Positions 21,258 through 32,214 of a stretch of 64,000 nt of DNA are shown here, piece by piece. The notes under the pieces are model-generated. The model was given only the letters and a program-made list of their open reading frames with translations, had not been told where the DNA came from and did not search any database. Within the stretch, counting starts at the first letter, position 1; each line of letters opens with the position of its first letter. The position numbers and the translations under genes were made by a program. Source of the DNA: Stenogyne calaminthoides. Its lineage: Eukaryota > Streptophyta > Magnoliopsida > Lamiales > Lamiaceae. Location of the stretch: contig JBBCBC010000025.1 of the NCBI GenBank assembly GCA_037126765.1, forward strand, positions 17,912,175 to 17,976,174. The letters are read 5' to 3'.

Positions 21258-22162
21258 TATCTTCCGTGTTTCAGCAGTAACATATTGTTCCATGGAGCTA
21301 AGGTCCAAAATATGAAAGAAAGAAGTGTTTCCACCACTCTACCACCCACTCAATTATGTTCCACTGAATCTCTCTTTCATAGCCACATATCTTTCCGGCT
21401 AAGGAATGGGAAATCTTTCTCCTGTTCCATGAATCCAATTTTCATTTCATCCGGGAAAAGCCATCTTTTTCTTAACAATGTCTTTGTCATTTGATCCAAT
21501 AGCGTTCCGTTATATAGGAACATAGTTGATAAATACTGATAACTCTCGGATAGAGTATTAGAACAGAAAGATCCATTAGATAATGAAATTTGGTTCTAAG
21601 CCATCTCTGACGATTAATCAACAATTCGAAGTGCTTTTCTTGTGTATTCTTGATAAATCAACGTTTATATATAGATGTAGGAGGATCCATTTAGGAAGTA
21701 AGAAGCCCCTTTGACATCTCTTCATCTGCAAATAATTCTCGATGTGAAAACACAGAGCCAGGGGGCTGATCTTTGAATAGGAAAAAAAGCGGATCCGCAG
21801 GTCCCAAAGGAATTGCTTTATTTGAAAAAAGGCCTTGTTCTTTGGAAGATCTATCTCATGTCCGTCTTTGCGCACGGTTCCACTCTGCAAGAACTCTGAA
21901 TCATTCTCTTGAAGCTCATCCTCTTCATCATAAATGATCCGCTTGCCCCGAAATGACCTGGACCAATAGGGAAATCTCAATTCATTGGGCCTTTCGATAC
22001 AATCAAATAGAAAGGCCCAAGGGCGCCATATTCTAGGAGCCCAAACTATGTGATTGAATAAATCCTCCTCTATCTTTCTTGGTCGAGGGGCTCCTTCCCC
22101 TTCCCTTCTTCAAACTCCGATTTGTATTTTTCATAGAGAAATCTCTTATCAAAGATAGAACA
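21258..22162 (-). pseudogene. ycf2: Nuclear plastid DNA: 3' end of ycf2 and start of ycf15
   Basis: The minus-strand reading FPYWSRSFRGKRIIYDEEDE and LQENDSEFLQSGT, preceded by EDLFNHIVWAPRIWRPWAF, is the C-terminal part of plastid Ycf2. The last residues KDMWL and the stop (21377-21379) are present. Past the stop, the minus strand has the GAAACACTTCTTTCTTTCAT and CCATGGAACAATATG segment that opens ycf15 in the plastid inverted repeat. Several frame breaks show it is not functional in the nucleus. The plastid sequence continues for about 17 bp at 23893-23909, after a solo LTR. Ycf2 is a large plastid ATPase-related protein; here it is only inserted organelle DNA. Confidence 0.9.
22158..22162. 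repeat. Left target-site duplication GAACA of the solo LTR
   Basis: GAACA is repeated at 23888-23892. Joining the flanks restores continuous ycf2 sequence. Confidence 0.85.
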
Positions 22163-23887
22163 AGTTGGGATATTTTAGTTTTGATGAATTATGCCAAAAC
22201 ATTATCAACTTGTGTTATTGAAGCTAATTTATAGATAACAAGTTGAGGGGGAACGAGAGAACAAATTGAGGGGGAACTCACGAAATCAGACATAGATGAT
22301 CGAGATCAAACGAGGCTGCAGACGAGACCGATCGAGATCGAATGAGTTAGATGAGTTCCGGAAGTTAACCGATGAGTCAGGCAAAATCGGAAGAGAAGAA
22401 AAGTAAAGCCACCGATCAAGATCGATGACCGTAATGCACTGACGGATGATCGGAAGAACAAATGAAATGATATGGTGATCGGAAGAGCGCATAAAAGTCG
22501 ATCGTAAAAGAAACCGACCGTAAGATCGTAAGAGAAGGTTGCGCATCGTAAGAGGAGTCAATGAGACTCGGACGAGATCGACGTGATCGAGATCGAGATA
22601 TGAAGATGAGCAGATGATCAAGATCAGACGTGATTGAGATCAGATGTGCTAAACTGATATGATAAACCTAATGTACTGACCTGATGCTATCCTGAGATAT
22701 TGATCTCAAAATGTGTTGATATGATCACGAAAATGATCGATCGCAAAGAAGAAATCGATACCGAGTCAAAGTGACTCAAGGTCGATGTCCGAATTCGAGA
22801 ATCAACTCACCACCGAAAGTGTCAAGATGCCCGATCGACAAGGTCCGGCGAAGAGAAGTCTGTTTGAATCAAGTATCCCGAGGCTCGGATAAACTGAGGC
22901 TCGGATGAGAAAAATCTGAGACTCAAATAAACTCAAGACTCGGATAGAATCAAGACTCGAAGATGTCTCTCAAGACACCGAGACTCGAGAGAATCTGAAT
23001 GATTCAAGGCGAGGAATCTGAGGAATATAGCCGTTAGAATCGGTGGCGTGGACCAATGAGAGGAAGATAACCACTGAAAGAAGGCAGACTTACAAGAATA
23101 GTATGGATTTGAATGTGATTCTCTCCAACGGTAACATTCAAATCCACACTATAAATACAAGGTCTTTCATCATTCTAATGTGTGGATGCGTGGAGATTAT
23201 AACACGAGATGCTACAGAGCCAAAGAGAGTTATACCCAAAGCATTCCCACCCTAGAACACAAGTCTGTAGATATACAAATATGTTCAAAAGTGTTCTAGA
23301 ACCCAATCTAAGCAACCCACGATGTATCCTAAGCTTAGAGAGATTTTCCCAACCTTAGCATTGAGGCTAAACAAATGTAAGGGAAAATCTCAACCTAGTT
23401 GGAAACCAAACAAACCTTACCCAAATCAGTCGGTTAAGTTTGTAGGTGAGTGTGAACTCGGTAAACATCTAGCAATCCCGAAAGAGAGGGTAGGCAATCC
23501 CGAGTGAGGGTGATAAGTCCCGTTGGAGTGTGAACTAGGTAAACATCTGTAGGTAATCCCGTGGAGGGTGATAAGTCCCGTTGGAGTGAGAGCTCGTTAA
23601 ATATCTAGAGGCGAACCCGAGAGGGTGATAAGTCCAGTTGGAAGGAATTTCCCTAGGAAAAGGGAGAGTGGATGTAGGACTGGTTGTCCGAACCACTATA
23701 CATTGCTGTGTTGTTTTACTGCTTTACGTTCTTATCTTGTTATACGCATTTGATTAAGCAAAACACAACACATGAGCTTAAAACGCAAAAAATTAGAAAC
23801 ACTCTGCCCTCTTCCCTGTTTTATATGCATCGAACTTCATGTTTTGCTTCCGCACGAGCAAAATGGGTTTTCCCACCGGGACCATCA
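22163..23887 (+). mobile_element. Solo copia LTR (type B) inserted in the ycf2 fragment
   Basis: The 1725-bp LTR runs from AGTTGGGATATT (an expected TGTTGGG start with one change) to CCACCGGGACCATCA. It is flanked by GAACA on both sides, and no internal sequence is present. Its 3' half matches 52840-53736 and part of 55275-55640. It contains GACTC-rich runs (about 22780-23010), the promoter segment with ACTATAAATAC (about 23149) and 50-60-bp tandem units with GGGTGATAAGTCC (about 23440-23640). A solo LTR arises by recombination between the two LTRs of a full element. Confidence 0.88.
23440..23640 (+). repeat. Tandem repeats inside LTR type B
   Basis: Three to four units carry GAGGGTGATAAGTCC, GTTGGAGTG and GGTAAACATCT. 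Similar units lie at 53280-53395 in another type B copy. Confidence 0.75.
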
Positions 23888-23909
23888 GAACAAGATCCAT
23901 TTTGCATCA

Positions 23910-24356
23910 TATCTAAGGATATATATATATATCTTCATATATTAATTAATTAATTAAATTAAGAATACTACATAATTTAGTAATAAATCAAATAAAAAAA
24001 CACACTCATAAAAGAAAATAGAAAAGGAAAAAAAACACACACGCTGAAATTAAAAAAAAAAAGAAGAAGAAAAGAAATACATAAATATATAATCTCTGCT
24101 TGGAGATATGAACCGTCATATTTTCTTCTCCGTGTTTTCTCTGTCTTTACTCTCTGCTTCTCTCTCTACACTCTCTCTATTATCTCTACATTGCTGAAGA
24201 AAAATTCACGCTATTTTCTTAGGGATTTAAGAGTTTTCAAAGGTAAGAGATGAATAAACTATACTTTTAAACATTTTTATTGGCATTTTTGGTTGAATGA
24301 TTTGATGGGTTATATGTATTTAGCCATAGATATGCCAACTATAAAGTTATTTGATA
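23910..24356. other. AT-rich and pyrimidine-rich non-coding stretch
   Basis: The segment holds TA/TTAA runs, then (about 24115-24240) a TCTCTCT-rich leader-like stretch ending CAAAG|GTAAGAG, a good donor site. It may be the promoter and leader part of the Tekay-like LTR that ends at 26362. No ORF follows. Confidence 0.35.
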
Positions 24357-24594
24357 CTCCCTCCATCCACCAAAACTGTGTTCATTTCATTTTGACATGT
24401 TTTACGGGAAGGTAAATTAAGTATGTTTATGGACACAATTTTTTGTTATCTTCATCGTCAAACAATCACTTAATTACTCAAGTTATCATTATATTTTACT
24501 CACAATCAATTATGTTATTCATAAATGGACTTAATTTACCTTTCTGTACAACATGTCAAAACGAAATGAGCACAGTTTTGGTGGACGGAGGGAG
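24357..24594. mobile_element. Stowaway-like MITE with TA target duplication
   Basis: The ends CTCCCTCCATCCACCAAAAC and GTTTTGGTGGACGGAGGGAG are 24-bp inverted repeats with one mismatch. TA flanks both sides (24355-24356 and 24595-24596). The CTCCCTCC terminus and TA target are the signature of Stowaway elements of the Tc1/mariner superfamily. At 238 bp it is non-autonomous. Confidence 0.92.
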
Positions 24595-24596
24595 TA

Positions 24597-26362
24597 TTAT
24601 TTAGCGGATTGCTTGTTAGTTAGGTGGTTTGCATGTTGATTTCGCAATTGCATGTTGATTTTGAGAATTTTTCTGACCTTTTCTGAACGAATTTTGTAAA
24701 ACCCTTTTATCACATTGAAGGCCTGGAAGTCTAGATTGTGTGGTAAATTTTTCAAAAATTTTTGAGTTGTTTTTAAATTTATACGATATTTCTATTGAAA
24801 TACTGTACAACAGAATAAACTACCCTGTTTTTTGCGATGATTGTAGAATTTACTAGGTGCAGATAACTTCGTCTTTGAAACCAATTTTTGACTATATTGT
24901 TCTATCACATCTTAGCTTTCATATCAATTTTATTTGGGTAAATTTGGAGTTATATTATATTTTTAATGATTTTTCTAGCAAACAGTACTTTTACAATGAA
25001 AAACGGGCAGTTTTAAGGCTCTAGAACATTATACCATTAAATAGGAAATTCGAAGTTTTAAATTGTGCTCATTTTACTAGTATTACTATGATTCTTAGGA
25101 TCATATTAAAATTTTTATTTGACCTTATTTAAGATATGTTCATGTGTTACCAAATGTTGGAAAAAAGATGGGACACGACCTCATTTTGGGGCCTGTTTTC
25201 ACCTAACTTGGAAAATTCATAAGTAACAAACCACATGTTATTTTTTGTATTATATGTGTTAGGCACTTACTGTACAAATTTTATAAATTTATATTATGTT
25301 CACAATTTGTAGTAAATAATTCACTACAACGTGTTATTCCAAGGTGTTTAACCTAAGTTATAAGTTATATAACTATTGTTGATTAACTTGTTGATTGAGA
25401 ATTAGGACCTTTTGGTATGATTATAAATTCTGAGTTTTCAAATATACTTTAATAACATTTAAATGATTATGAGACTAAAGAACTACCAAATATGTCGAGT
25501 GCAGTACGAGCCAGCGGTGCTTCCGGGAAGCTATCTTGAGTCGTTCAGCTTTGAGAAAAGTGGGTAACATTTAATTATTTTTGTATTAGTTAGTTTAATT
25601 TGTGTGTAAAATGCAAATAAGTATATCTTCGGATTTTGCTCTGTGTGGATTATGCTATGTGGATTACGCTGTGTGGATTATGCTATGTGAAATTACGCTG
25701 TGTGGAATAGTCGGGTCGACAATCCTTGGCATGTACTCATTTCTTCGCATCAAATGACTTTCTTTAATACAGTTGCATGTTAAATGTTATTCCACTGGGC
25801 TTCCTCTATGGGGGAAGACTCATGATGCTCCTTAAATTATTTCAGGTCTTGCTGGAAATGTGGCGGACGTGTAACAGACTACAACGGACTCCTCAAGTTT
25901 TAATTATTGTGTTTCAAAAACTCCGTAAGAAGAGTACTAAGTATTTGTCTGACATGTGTGGATGTCTTAGATATTTTAATTTTGTGGTTATGTCTAAATT
26001 TCTATGTCATAGAGTCAACCTTTTGTTCACCTTTAAGTCACTATGACGATCTTTTAAACTCGAACTCACATGCATGACACTGTCAAACTTATTTTAAATA
26101 TATTATATCTGGTTATAATATTTTATTTCGTGTATGATGCAATGATTTGAGAATTTTAAATGAGTAAGTGTTTGACTTAGAAGTGTGGGTAAGACACGAG
26201 TTAGACACAAGCATGTTTAGACACTTTAAAGAAAATAAAAAAATGACTCATGTTTTCATAGTGTGGTCTTCCGCTTTAATCACTTTAAGTATAAAATTAA
26301 AAATTATTTCAATCTTAAATGAGTTTTTCCTAAGTGAGTGGCGCTAGTTTTCGGGGCGCTAC
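24597..26362 (+). repeat. Tekay/Del-like gypsy LTR remnant, + orientation (left end uncertain)
   Basis: The segment ends TTTTCGGGGCGCTACA. From 25430 onward it matches the reverse complement of 31350-32214 at most positions. The chromovirus-like terminus and the GGCAGTTTTAAGGC type U5 sequence suggest a Tekay-type LTR. No primer site follows 26362. The match to the other copy supports 25430-26362; the region 24597-25430 is assigned by composition only. A 14-bp tandem array (about 25645-25705) is expanded relative to the other copy. Confidence 0.55.
25645..25705. repeat. 14-bp minisatellite, TGTGGATTATGCTA type
   Basis: Alternating units TGTGTGGATTATGC and TATGTGGATTACGC occur four to five times. 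The matching place in the inverse copy (about 31970-31990) has a single unit. Confidence 0.75.
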
Positions 26363-26488
26363 AATTATAGTGTATTGTGGGGTCTATTTATAAATAAAGT
26401 GATTGTTTGTGAGTGAAGTACAATGACATTTGAAGTAATTAAGTGATGGTTAGTGGGATACAGATAAAGTAACCTTTTCCATAAAAGG

Positions 26489-26554
26489 AGTGTGCATAAA
26501 ATTGATAGACGAACGAATAAGACAAGTGTGCATAAAATTGGTGGACAGGTGGAG
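26489..26554. repeat. Broken or nested Stowaway-like MITE ends
   Basis: GTGTGCATAAAATTGATAGAC is followed at once by GTGTGCATAAAATTGGTGGAC and GGTGGAGTA, so two copies of the same terminal inverted repeat lie side by side. Confidence 0.4.
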
Positions 26555-27550
26555 TAATTTTTTATGGATTATAATTTAAAATTAAAAAATTAAAAAAATA
26601 TAATAATATGTATTTTATTAATATTTTTATAGGGGTACAAGGATATATATTTAGGATTGCACAAGATTTTATACAGCATATCCTTTCGTCATCATCAATT
26701 ACAGAAAAATATTAAATAAGAATGAATCAATAGCTCAGGTAACATCGAAATAAACATTACAAAAGAAGAAAAAAAAGAAAAGGAAGATTCAGCCGCTCTT
26801 CATGTCATTTTCATAAATCCACCACCACGCAAAGTTGCGTCACATTTGGTAATTCCATTTTCATTTCTTGATCTGCAACATTACTTTTACCTTTCCATTG
26901 TGCAGTAATAACCAATAAACTATATATTATGCAACATAATCTCTGGATATATTTCTTCCTTTCTTCTGTCGTGCCATTTTACCATGCCTTATTATTTTTA
27001 TTATTATTTCATCCTTCAGATGCAATCTTATAATTAATCCTTAAACCTTCGCTTTGTATATCGTCAACAAATCAAATTCTTGATCTGTTGTAACAATAAA
27101 TCACGAATCTCTCAAAATGTGTACAAGAGTGCTTCTTGAGTAATGCAGTGATAAATTTGCATTTTTGAGAATTAGAATACATAATTTGCCCCCAGATGAC
27201 ATCCAAATCCTAAGCATTGGTGATTTATTTAAAAATAATAAAGTACTTACTAATTATTACCTATTAATTTTTATTTCTATTTATACATTTGGAAATATGC
27301 ATCTCCATCTTGGGCAGTGTCCACAAATATAATTTGGGGAATCTGGGGCAGTGTCAGCAGAAAAGGGCTAGATCGAATAGAATATACCTCTGTATCTTTT
27401 GTTAAAGCAAGCGATATGTTGTACTTTAGTAGTATCTTTTTATCATTATTCATTAATCTTGCATCAATATTATCATATCTTGGAATATCAGCCAAAGATT
27501 ACGTAGCCCATATAGACCTGTAGTTTATCCAGTTCATTTATTGGCTTTTT

Positions 27551-27576
27551 GAGAGAGAGAGAGAGAGAGAGAGAGA
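27551..27576. repeat. GA dinucleotide microsatellite
   Basis: Thirteen GA units. Confidence 0.95.
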
Positions 27577-28594
27577 TTTATGATCTTCTATGAATATGTT
27601 TGTTTGGGGTTGGTGTGGGGGAATTTTAACTTTGAAATGGAGTAGTTTTTGTATGAAAACCGTGTGTTTATTTTGAGATGTTATATGTTAAGAGAGTTAA
27701 TTTTAAAAAAATATTTCTTCAAGGTTCATTTTTTGCCATGTTCTTCTTTTCACCACCACATTTAAATAATGGTTCTTTATTAAATTAATAAGTTGTATGA
27801 ACATTAAGCTTGATGTTTTCATTAATAATGATACAATGGTCCTTGTATTTAGAGTTTCAAGATTAATTGTGATTCGACCTTCTGACACATAAAGGAAAGA
27901 AAGAGAAAAATAACTATATTTCTTAGAAAGAAAGAGAACATTTTCATCATTAGGCCAAGCGTGACATAAGGATTTCCAGTTTCTTGCATACTGAAAATCA
28001 TATTTATGGGTATGAGAATTTATAAACTCTCTTCTAATGGAAGTAGTCACTTTAAATGCGTCTGGTTAGGAGTTAGCTGGAGTCTATACTCTGTAATGTC
28101 AACAGTATAACTAGCATAAAAATGTGATGCAGTGATATAAATTTTTGTGAATTTCAAGGAAAAAAAATAGAAAAAGTAGTCTAACTCAGGCAAAATAATG
28201 ATGATAACATAGTAGTATCATTCTCACTCCAAAATTTAAAAAAAAATTACTACGAGATAAAAATGTAGAGGAGGCTAATTGGATTGTCTTGTGGTTTAGG
28301 GTTATTTGGCAGTGAGATAAAGTTAGTTTGATAGTCCATTCAAGATTCGTAGATTCACAAGTATGCAAAATCTAGAGTGAAGCCCCTTTGTCCTTTGGTT
28401 TACCTTGTTTGTGGCTTTGTCTCTTTGTATTCAAGATTTCGCATTTTCCTTGAAAAGCTCCTTTTTGCACATCTCTATCTCTCTCTCTCTCTTTCTTTCT
28501 TCGACAAAGAAACAATACCATACATGATTGTTTTAGATGGTATATTGAATAGTAGTTTATGTTTGAATCATTGTGTATATTTATGTGAAAAGAG

Positions 28595-30542
28595 ATGAGC
28601 ATTGAGCAACAAGGAGAAGGAGAAGCTGTGCATGCTTCCGCTCATCATTCATATCCACCTCCATTGGCAACCTATGAAGACGTAGTAACATCACGTGACT
28701 TATTCATGGATACTTTGAAGAAGCTCCATCTTTCTATGGCAACTAAATTCATGTAAGACTATTATCATTAGCCCAAGATTATTTGCATTTCATGTGATTT
28801 TTGTTGTATATTGATTCAGGATCCCAATCGTGGGGGGAAGAGACTTGGACTTGCATCGCCTCTTTGTGGAAGTCACATCTCGTGGTGGCATTGCTAAGGT
28901 TACTTTATTACTCCATATGAATGAATGAATAATTGAATGATAGTTCAAATTATTAAGTGCAGGTTGTGAGTGATAAAAAGTGGAAAGAAGTAACAGGCGT
29001 TTTTAAGTTCCCATCTTCAGCAACAAATGCTTCTTTTATCCTTCGAAAGTATTATGTTTCACTGATTTACCACTACGAACAAATTTACTTGTTCAAAGCA
29101 AAATGTTGGTCTCCCTCACCCTTACCCATGTTGCAAGGTACAGTACTCCCACATGCATATATACATACTTTAAAATCCATAAAAATATGTTATTTATTTC
29201 CAAATGCTTGTGTCTCGTCTTATTGTGCACTGCAGGTGGTATGCAAAATTTGTCTACAAACACGCCTCCCTCGCCCAAATCTACACCTCAAGGTTTTTAG
29301 CATTTTCTTGAATAATTTCTCTGCTCATACTTGTCATTTATCATCAAAACTAAAATCAATCTATTAATTACAAGCATATTTATATCATTTTAATCGTTCA
29401 TAAGTTTTGGTGATTTCAATCCATCATTTGTCAGTTAAATCAAACTTTGTATTGGTGTGATATCTAGACGAGAAAGTATTATTTACACCTTGTGCATCAT
29501 GGGATTGTAGACCTGTATGGGTCTATTTGTGTATTTTTAGCTGAATAATACAGTGTTGTGATGTACTAGATCCTTATTAGCTAAAAATACACATAGATCC
29601 CACGATGTTGTACAGTACATGATCAAAATCGTTCATCACTAACAATAATATTAGTTCTTACAAGCAATAATACAAGTGGTGTTTTGCATTGGTCCACTGG
29701 ACCTCACATATATTGTTAAATATTCCATTCATCTTATTTAGTTTGTTTGCAGTATCATCATCGTCATCTGGTAGTCCTGCAGTTAGTGGTGTGATTGATG
29801 GAAAATTTGAAAGTGGGTATCTCATAACTGTGAGAATTGGGTGCGAAGAGTTGAAAGGTGTTCTTTATCAAGTTCCAAATAGTGAAGTATGTCCGTTAGT
29901 ATCAAGCAGCATAGGAGGAGGAGGTCGTAGAAAACGAAGGAAGAAATCGGAGATGAGAAAGAGGGATCCTGCTCATCCGAAACCCAACAGAAGTGGATAC
30001 AATTTCTTCTTTGCTGAGCAACATGCAATGCATAAGCCCCATTATCATGGGAGAGATAGAGAGATTAGTAGAATCATCGGAGAATCCTGGAATAACCTAC
30101 AACTACTTGAAAGAAGAGTAACCACCACCTTCCAATACTTGTTCTTTTTGTTTACAACATTAGTTGAAGATTAATAGTTGTTGTTGTTTAGGTTTATCAG
30201 GATAAAGCTATTAAAGACAAGGAAAGGTACAAAACGGAGATGGAGGTGTACCGGGAAAGATTGAGGACGCGGGGAGATGAGGCAGTGCCACAAGTTAACA
30301 ACTTGCAACTTAATAGCAACACCACCAATCTTTTGTTTGAGGACAACCACCAAACCAACATTAGTAGTAATACACTACTTAAAAATGTCAACATTGAGAT
30401 TATGACAGATGAAGCAGCATTTGATTTGCAAACAAGGATAGATGATGATGATGATGATGAACATAATGTCATCGAAGATGATAATGCACTCCTTGTTGAA
30501 CATGGAATCATACCTAGTAATGCTGATGAACAAGACCTCTAA
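28595..30542 (+). CDS. ARID-HMG box DNA-binding protein (plant HMGB9/10/11/15 type), six exons
   Basis: Exons are 28595-28752, 28820-28898, 28963-29137, 29236-29292, 29753-30117 and 30192-30542. All introns are GT-AG, phases agree, and the product is 394 residues. An ARID (BRIGHT) domain spans about residues 30-125 (TSRDLFMDTLKKLHLSM, then VVSDKKWKEVTGVFKFP, SFILRKYYVSLIYHYE). A linker with GVIDGKFESGYLITV follows, as in this family. The basic RRKRRKKSEMRKR at about 215-227 is a likely nuclear signal. The HMG box lies at about 231-302 (HPKPNRSGYNFFFAEQH, then IIGESWNNLQ). The C-terminus is acidic (DDDDDDEHNVIEDD). Such proteins bind AT-rich DNA in the nucleus and bend it; some act in pollen. 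It is the only intact host gene in the window. The ATG is chosen because the ARID frame opens there; the upstream CT-rich leader supports it. Confidence 0.9.
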
Positions 30543-30973
30543 GTTTCATTTACATTTTTAGTTCCCAGAATTTACCCAATCTTAGAATTATATACTTCCT
30601 TATATGTCTTTATAATGGAAGTCACACCAACTCTCAGTTAGTTTGGAATTTAGTGACACAAGTTGATGTGGAGAGTAATATATTGATTGATCAGCTACTA
30701 GCTAGAGAGAAACGCACATATTAGCTAGTGAGTTATAAGTAGGTATATCAATACAAATATATATTTAATTTGAATGTCTTATATCTGACACATTGTATAG
30801 TTTCACATAATTAAAATTTGTGTATAATTAACCTAAGAGTGAGTAGCCTTTGGAAGGCTTAATTACAACAAGTGTAGGGTGGATACTACGTGGGATTGTA
30901 TTTACTTGCTGTGATTTGAAATTTGATGCTTGGATTAACACATGTTAAGGATTATAGTTGTATGATTATTGAC

Positions 30974-31021
<48 letters not shown>

Positions 31022-31349
31022 TTTAAAAATAAATGATAGAACAATGTTCGATTAGAACAATTGTGTTTGAATGAAGGGATTGGTGGATATTGGTTTTAAT
31101 TAAATCTATCTTATGACCTAATCAATAAACTAATATTCTTATAAAATATAATAAGAATTCAATCACAAGAAATATGAATATCTCAATATATGGTGCTGAC
31201 ATTGGTAAAACACGATTTTTTCATCAAACAAAACAAGAAACAACATTTCTTCTTGGAATATAAAGGAAAAAAGATAAAAGAAACACTCCTTGACTTCCAT
31301 AGAGAGCTGGTGTACCTAGATAAAATAAGGAAATTGTTTAGAGGAAACG
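30543..31349. other. 3' flank of the ARID-HMG gene
   Basis: AT-rich non-coding sequence holding the likely 3' UTR, a long TA microsatellite and no gene. The right edge is the end of the inverted Tekay-like LTR. Confidence 0.55.
30973..31019. repeat. TA dinucleotide microsatellite
   Basis: More than twenty TA units with one CA interruption near the left end. Confidence 0.95.
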
Positions 31350-32214
31350 TGGCGCCCCGAAAACTAGCGCCACTTAGAGAAAAAATTATATGAGGTTGAA
31401 ATATTTTTAAATTTCTTACATAAATTGATTAACGCGGAAGACCACACTATGAAAATACGAGCCTTTTTTTTTAAAGTGTCTAAACATGCTTGTTCCTAAC
31501 TCGTATATTACCCACACTTGGATTCTCAAAGCATAGTATCATGCACGAAATAAAATATTGTAATTAAATTTAATATATTTAAAATAAGTTTGACCGTGTC
31601 ATGCATGTGAGTTCAAGTTTTAAAGATCGCCATATTGGCTTAAAGGTATACAAAAGGTTTGACTCCATGTCATAGAAATTTAGATATAACCACGAAAATT
31701 AAACATCTAAGACAACTACATATGTCACACAAATACTTAGTACACTTCTTACGGAGTTTTGAAACAAGATAATTAAAATTTGAGGGGGCCCGCTGCAGTC
31801 AGTTACACGTCCGCATCATCTCCAGCAAGACCTGAAATGATTTAAGGAGGATCATGAGTCTTCCCCCGGAGAGGAAGCCCAATTGGATAACATTTAATAT
31901 ACAACTGTATTAAAGAAAGTTATTTGATGCGAAGAAGTGTGTACATGCCAAGGCTCATCGACCTGGCTATTCCGCATAATCCACACAGAGCAAAATCCGA
32001 AGATCTACATATTTGTATCTTACATACAAATTAAACTAACTAATACAAAAGCAATTAATTATTACCTACTTTTCTCGGAGTTGAACGTCTCAAGATAGCT
32101 TCCCGGAGCCCCGCTAGCTCATACTGCATTCGACACATTTAGTAGCCTTTCTCTGAATCATTAAATGTTATTAAAGCATATTTGGAGAGCTCACAGGTTA
32201 TATTCATACCGAAA
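31350..32214 (-). repeat. Tekay/Del-like gypsy LTR remnant, minus orientation, cut by a copia insertion
   Basis: TGGCGCCCCGAAAACTAGCG at the left edge is the reverse complement of the end at 26362. The copy is colinear with 26362-25430 until ATACCGAAA, where a copia LTR starting TGTTGGG interrupts it. The two copies are inverted around the ARID-HMG gene. Confidence 0.7.

Larger units (their letters stand above)
26363..28594. other. Intergenic region upstream of the ARID-HMG gene
   Basis: This region holds a Stowaway-like end (26489-26554), AT-rich sequence, a GA microsatellite (27551-27576) and a CT-rich stretch (about 28470-28500) that probably lies in the 5' UTR. Short ORFs at 27277-27523 have no recognisable features. 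Confidence 0.5.

Noticed and set aside
21618..21980. Possible functional nuclear copy of ycf2
   Set aside because: Only the C-terminal part is present, frames are broken, and there is no promoter or transit peptide.
24115..24250. CT-rich leader and GTAAGAG donor that could start a host gene
   Set aside because: No coding exon follows in the next 2 kb, and the stretch fits the promoter/leader part of the Tekay-like LTR.
27277..27523. Short overlapping ORFs on both strands upstream of the ARID-HMG gene
   Set aside because: No splice sites, domains or repeated pattern support them. Length is within chance for AT-rich DNA.
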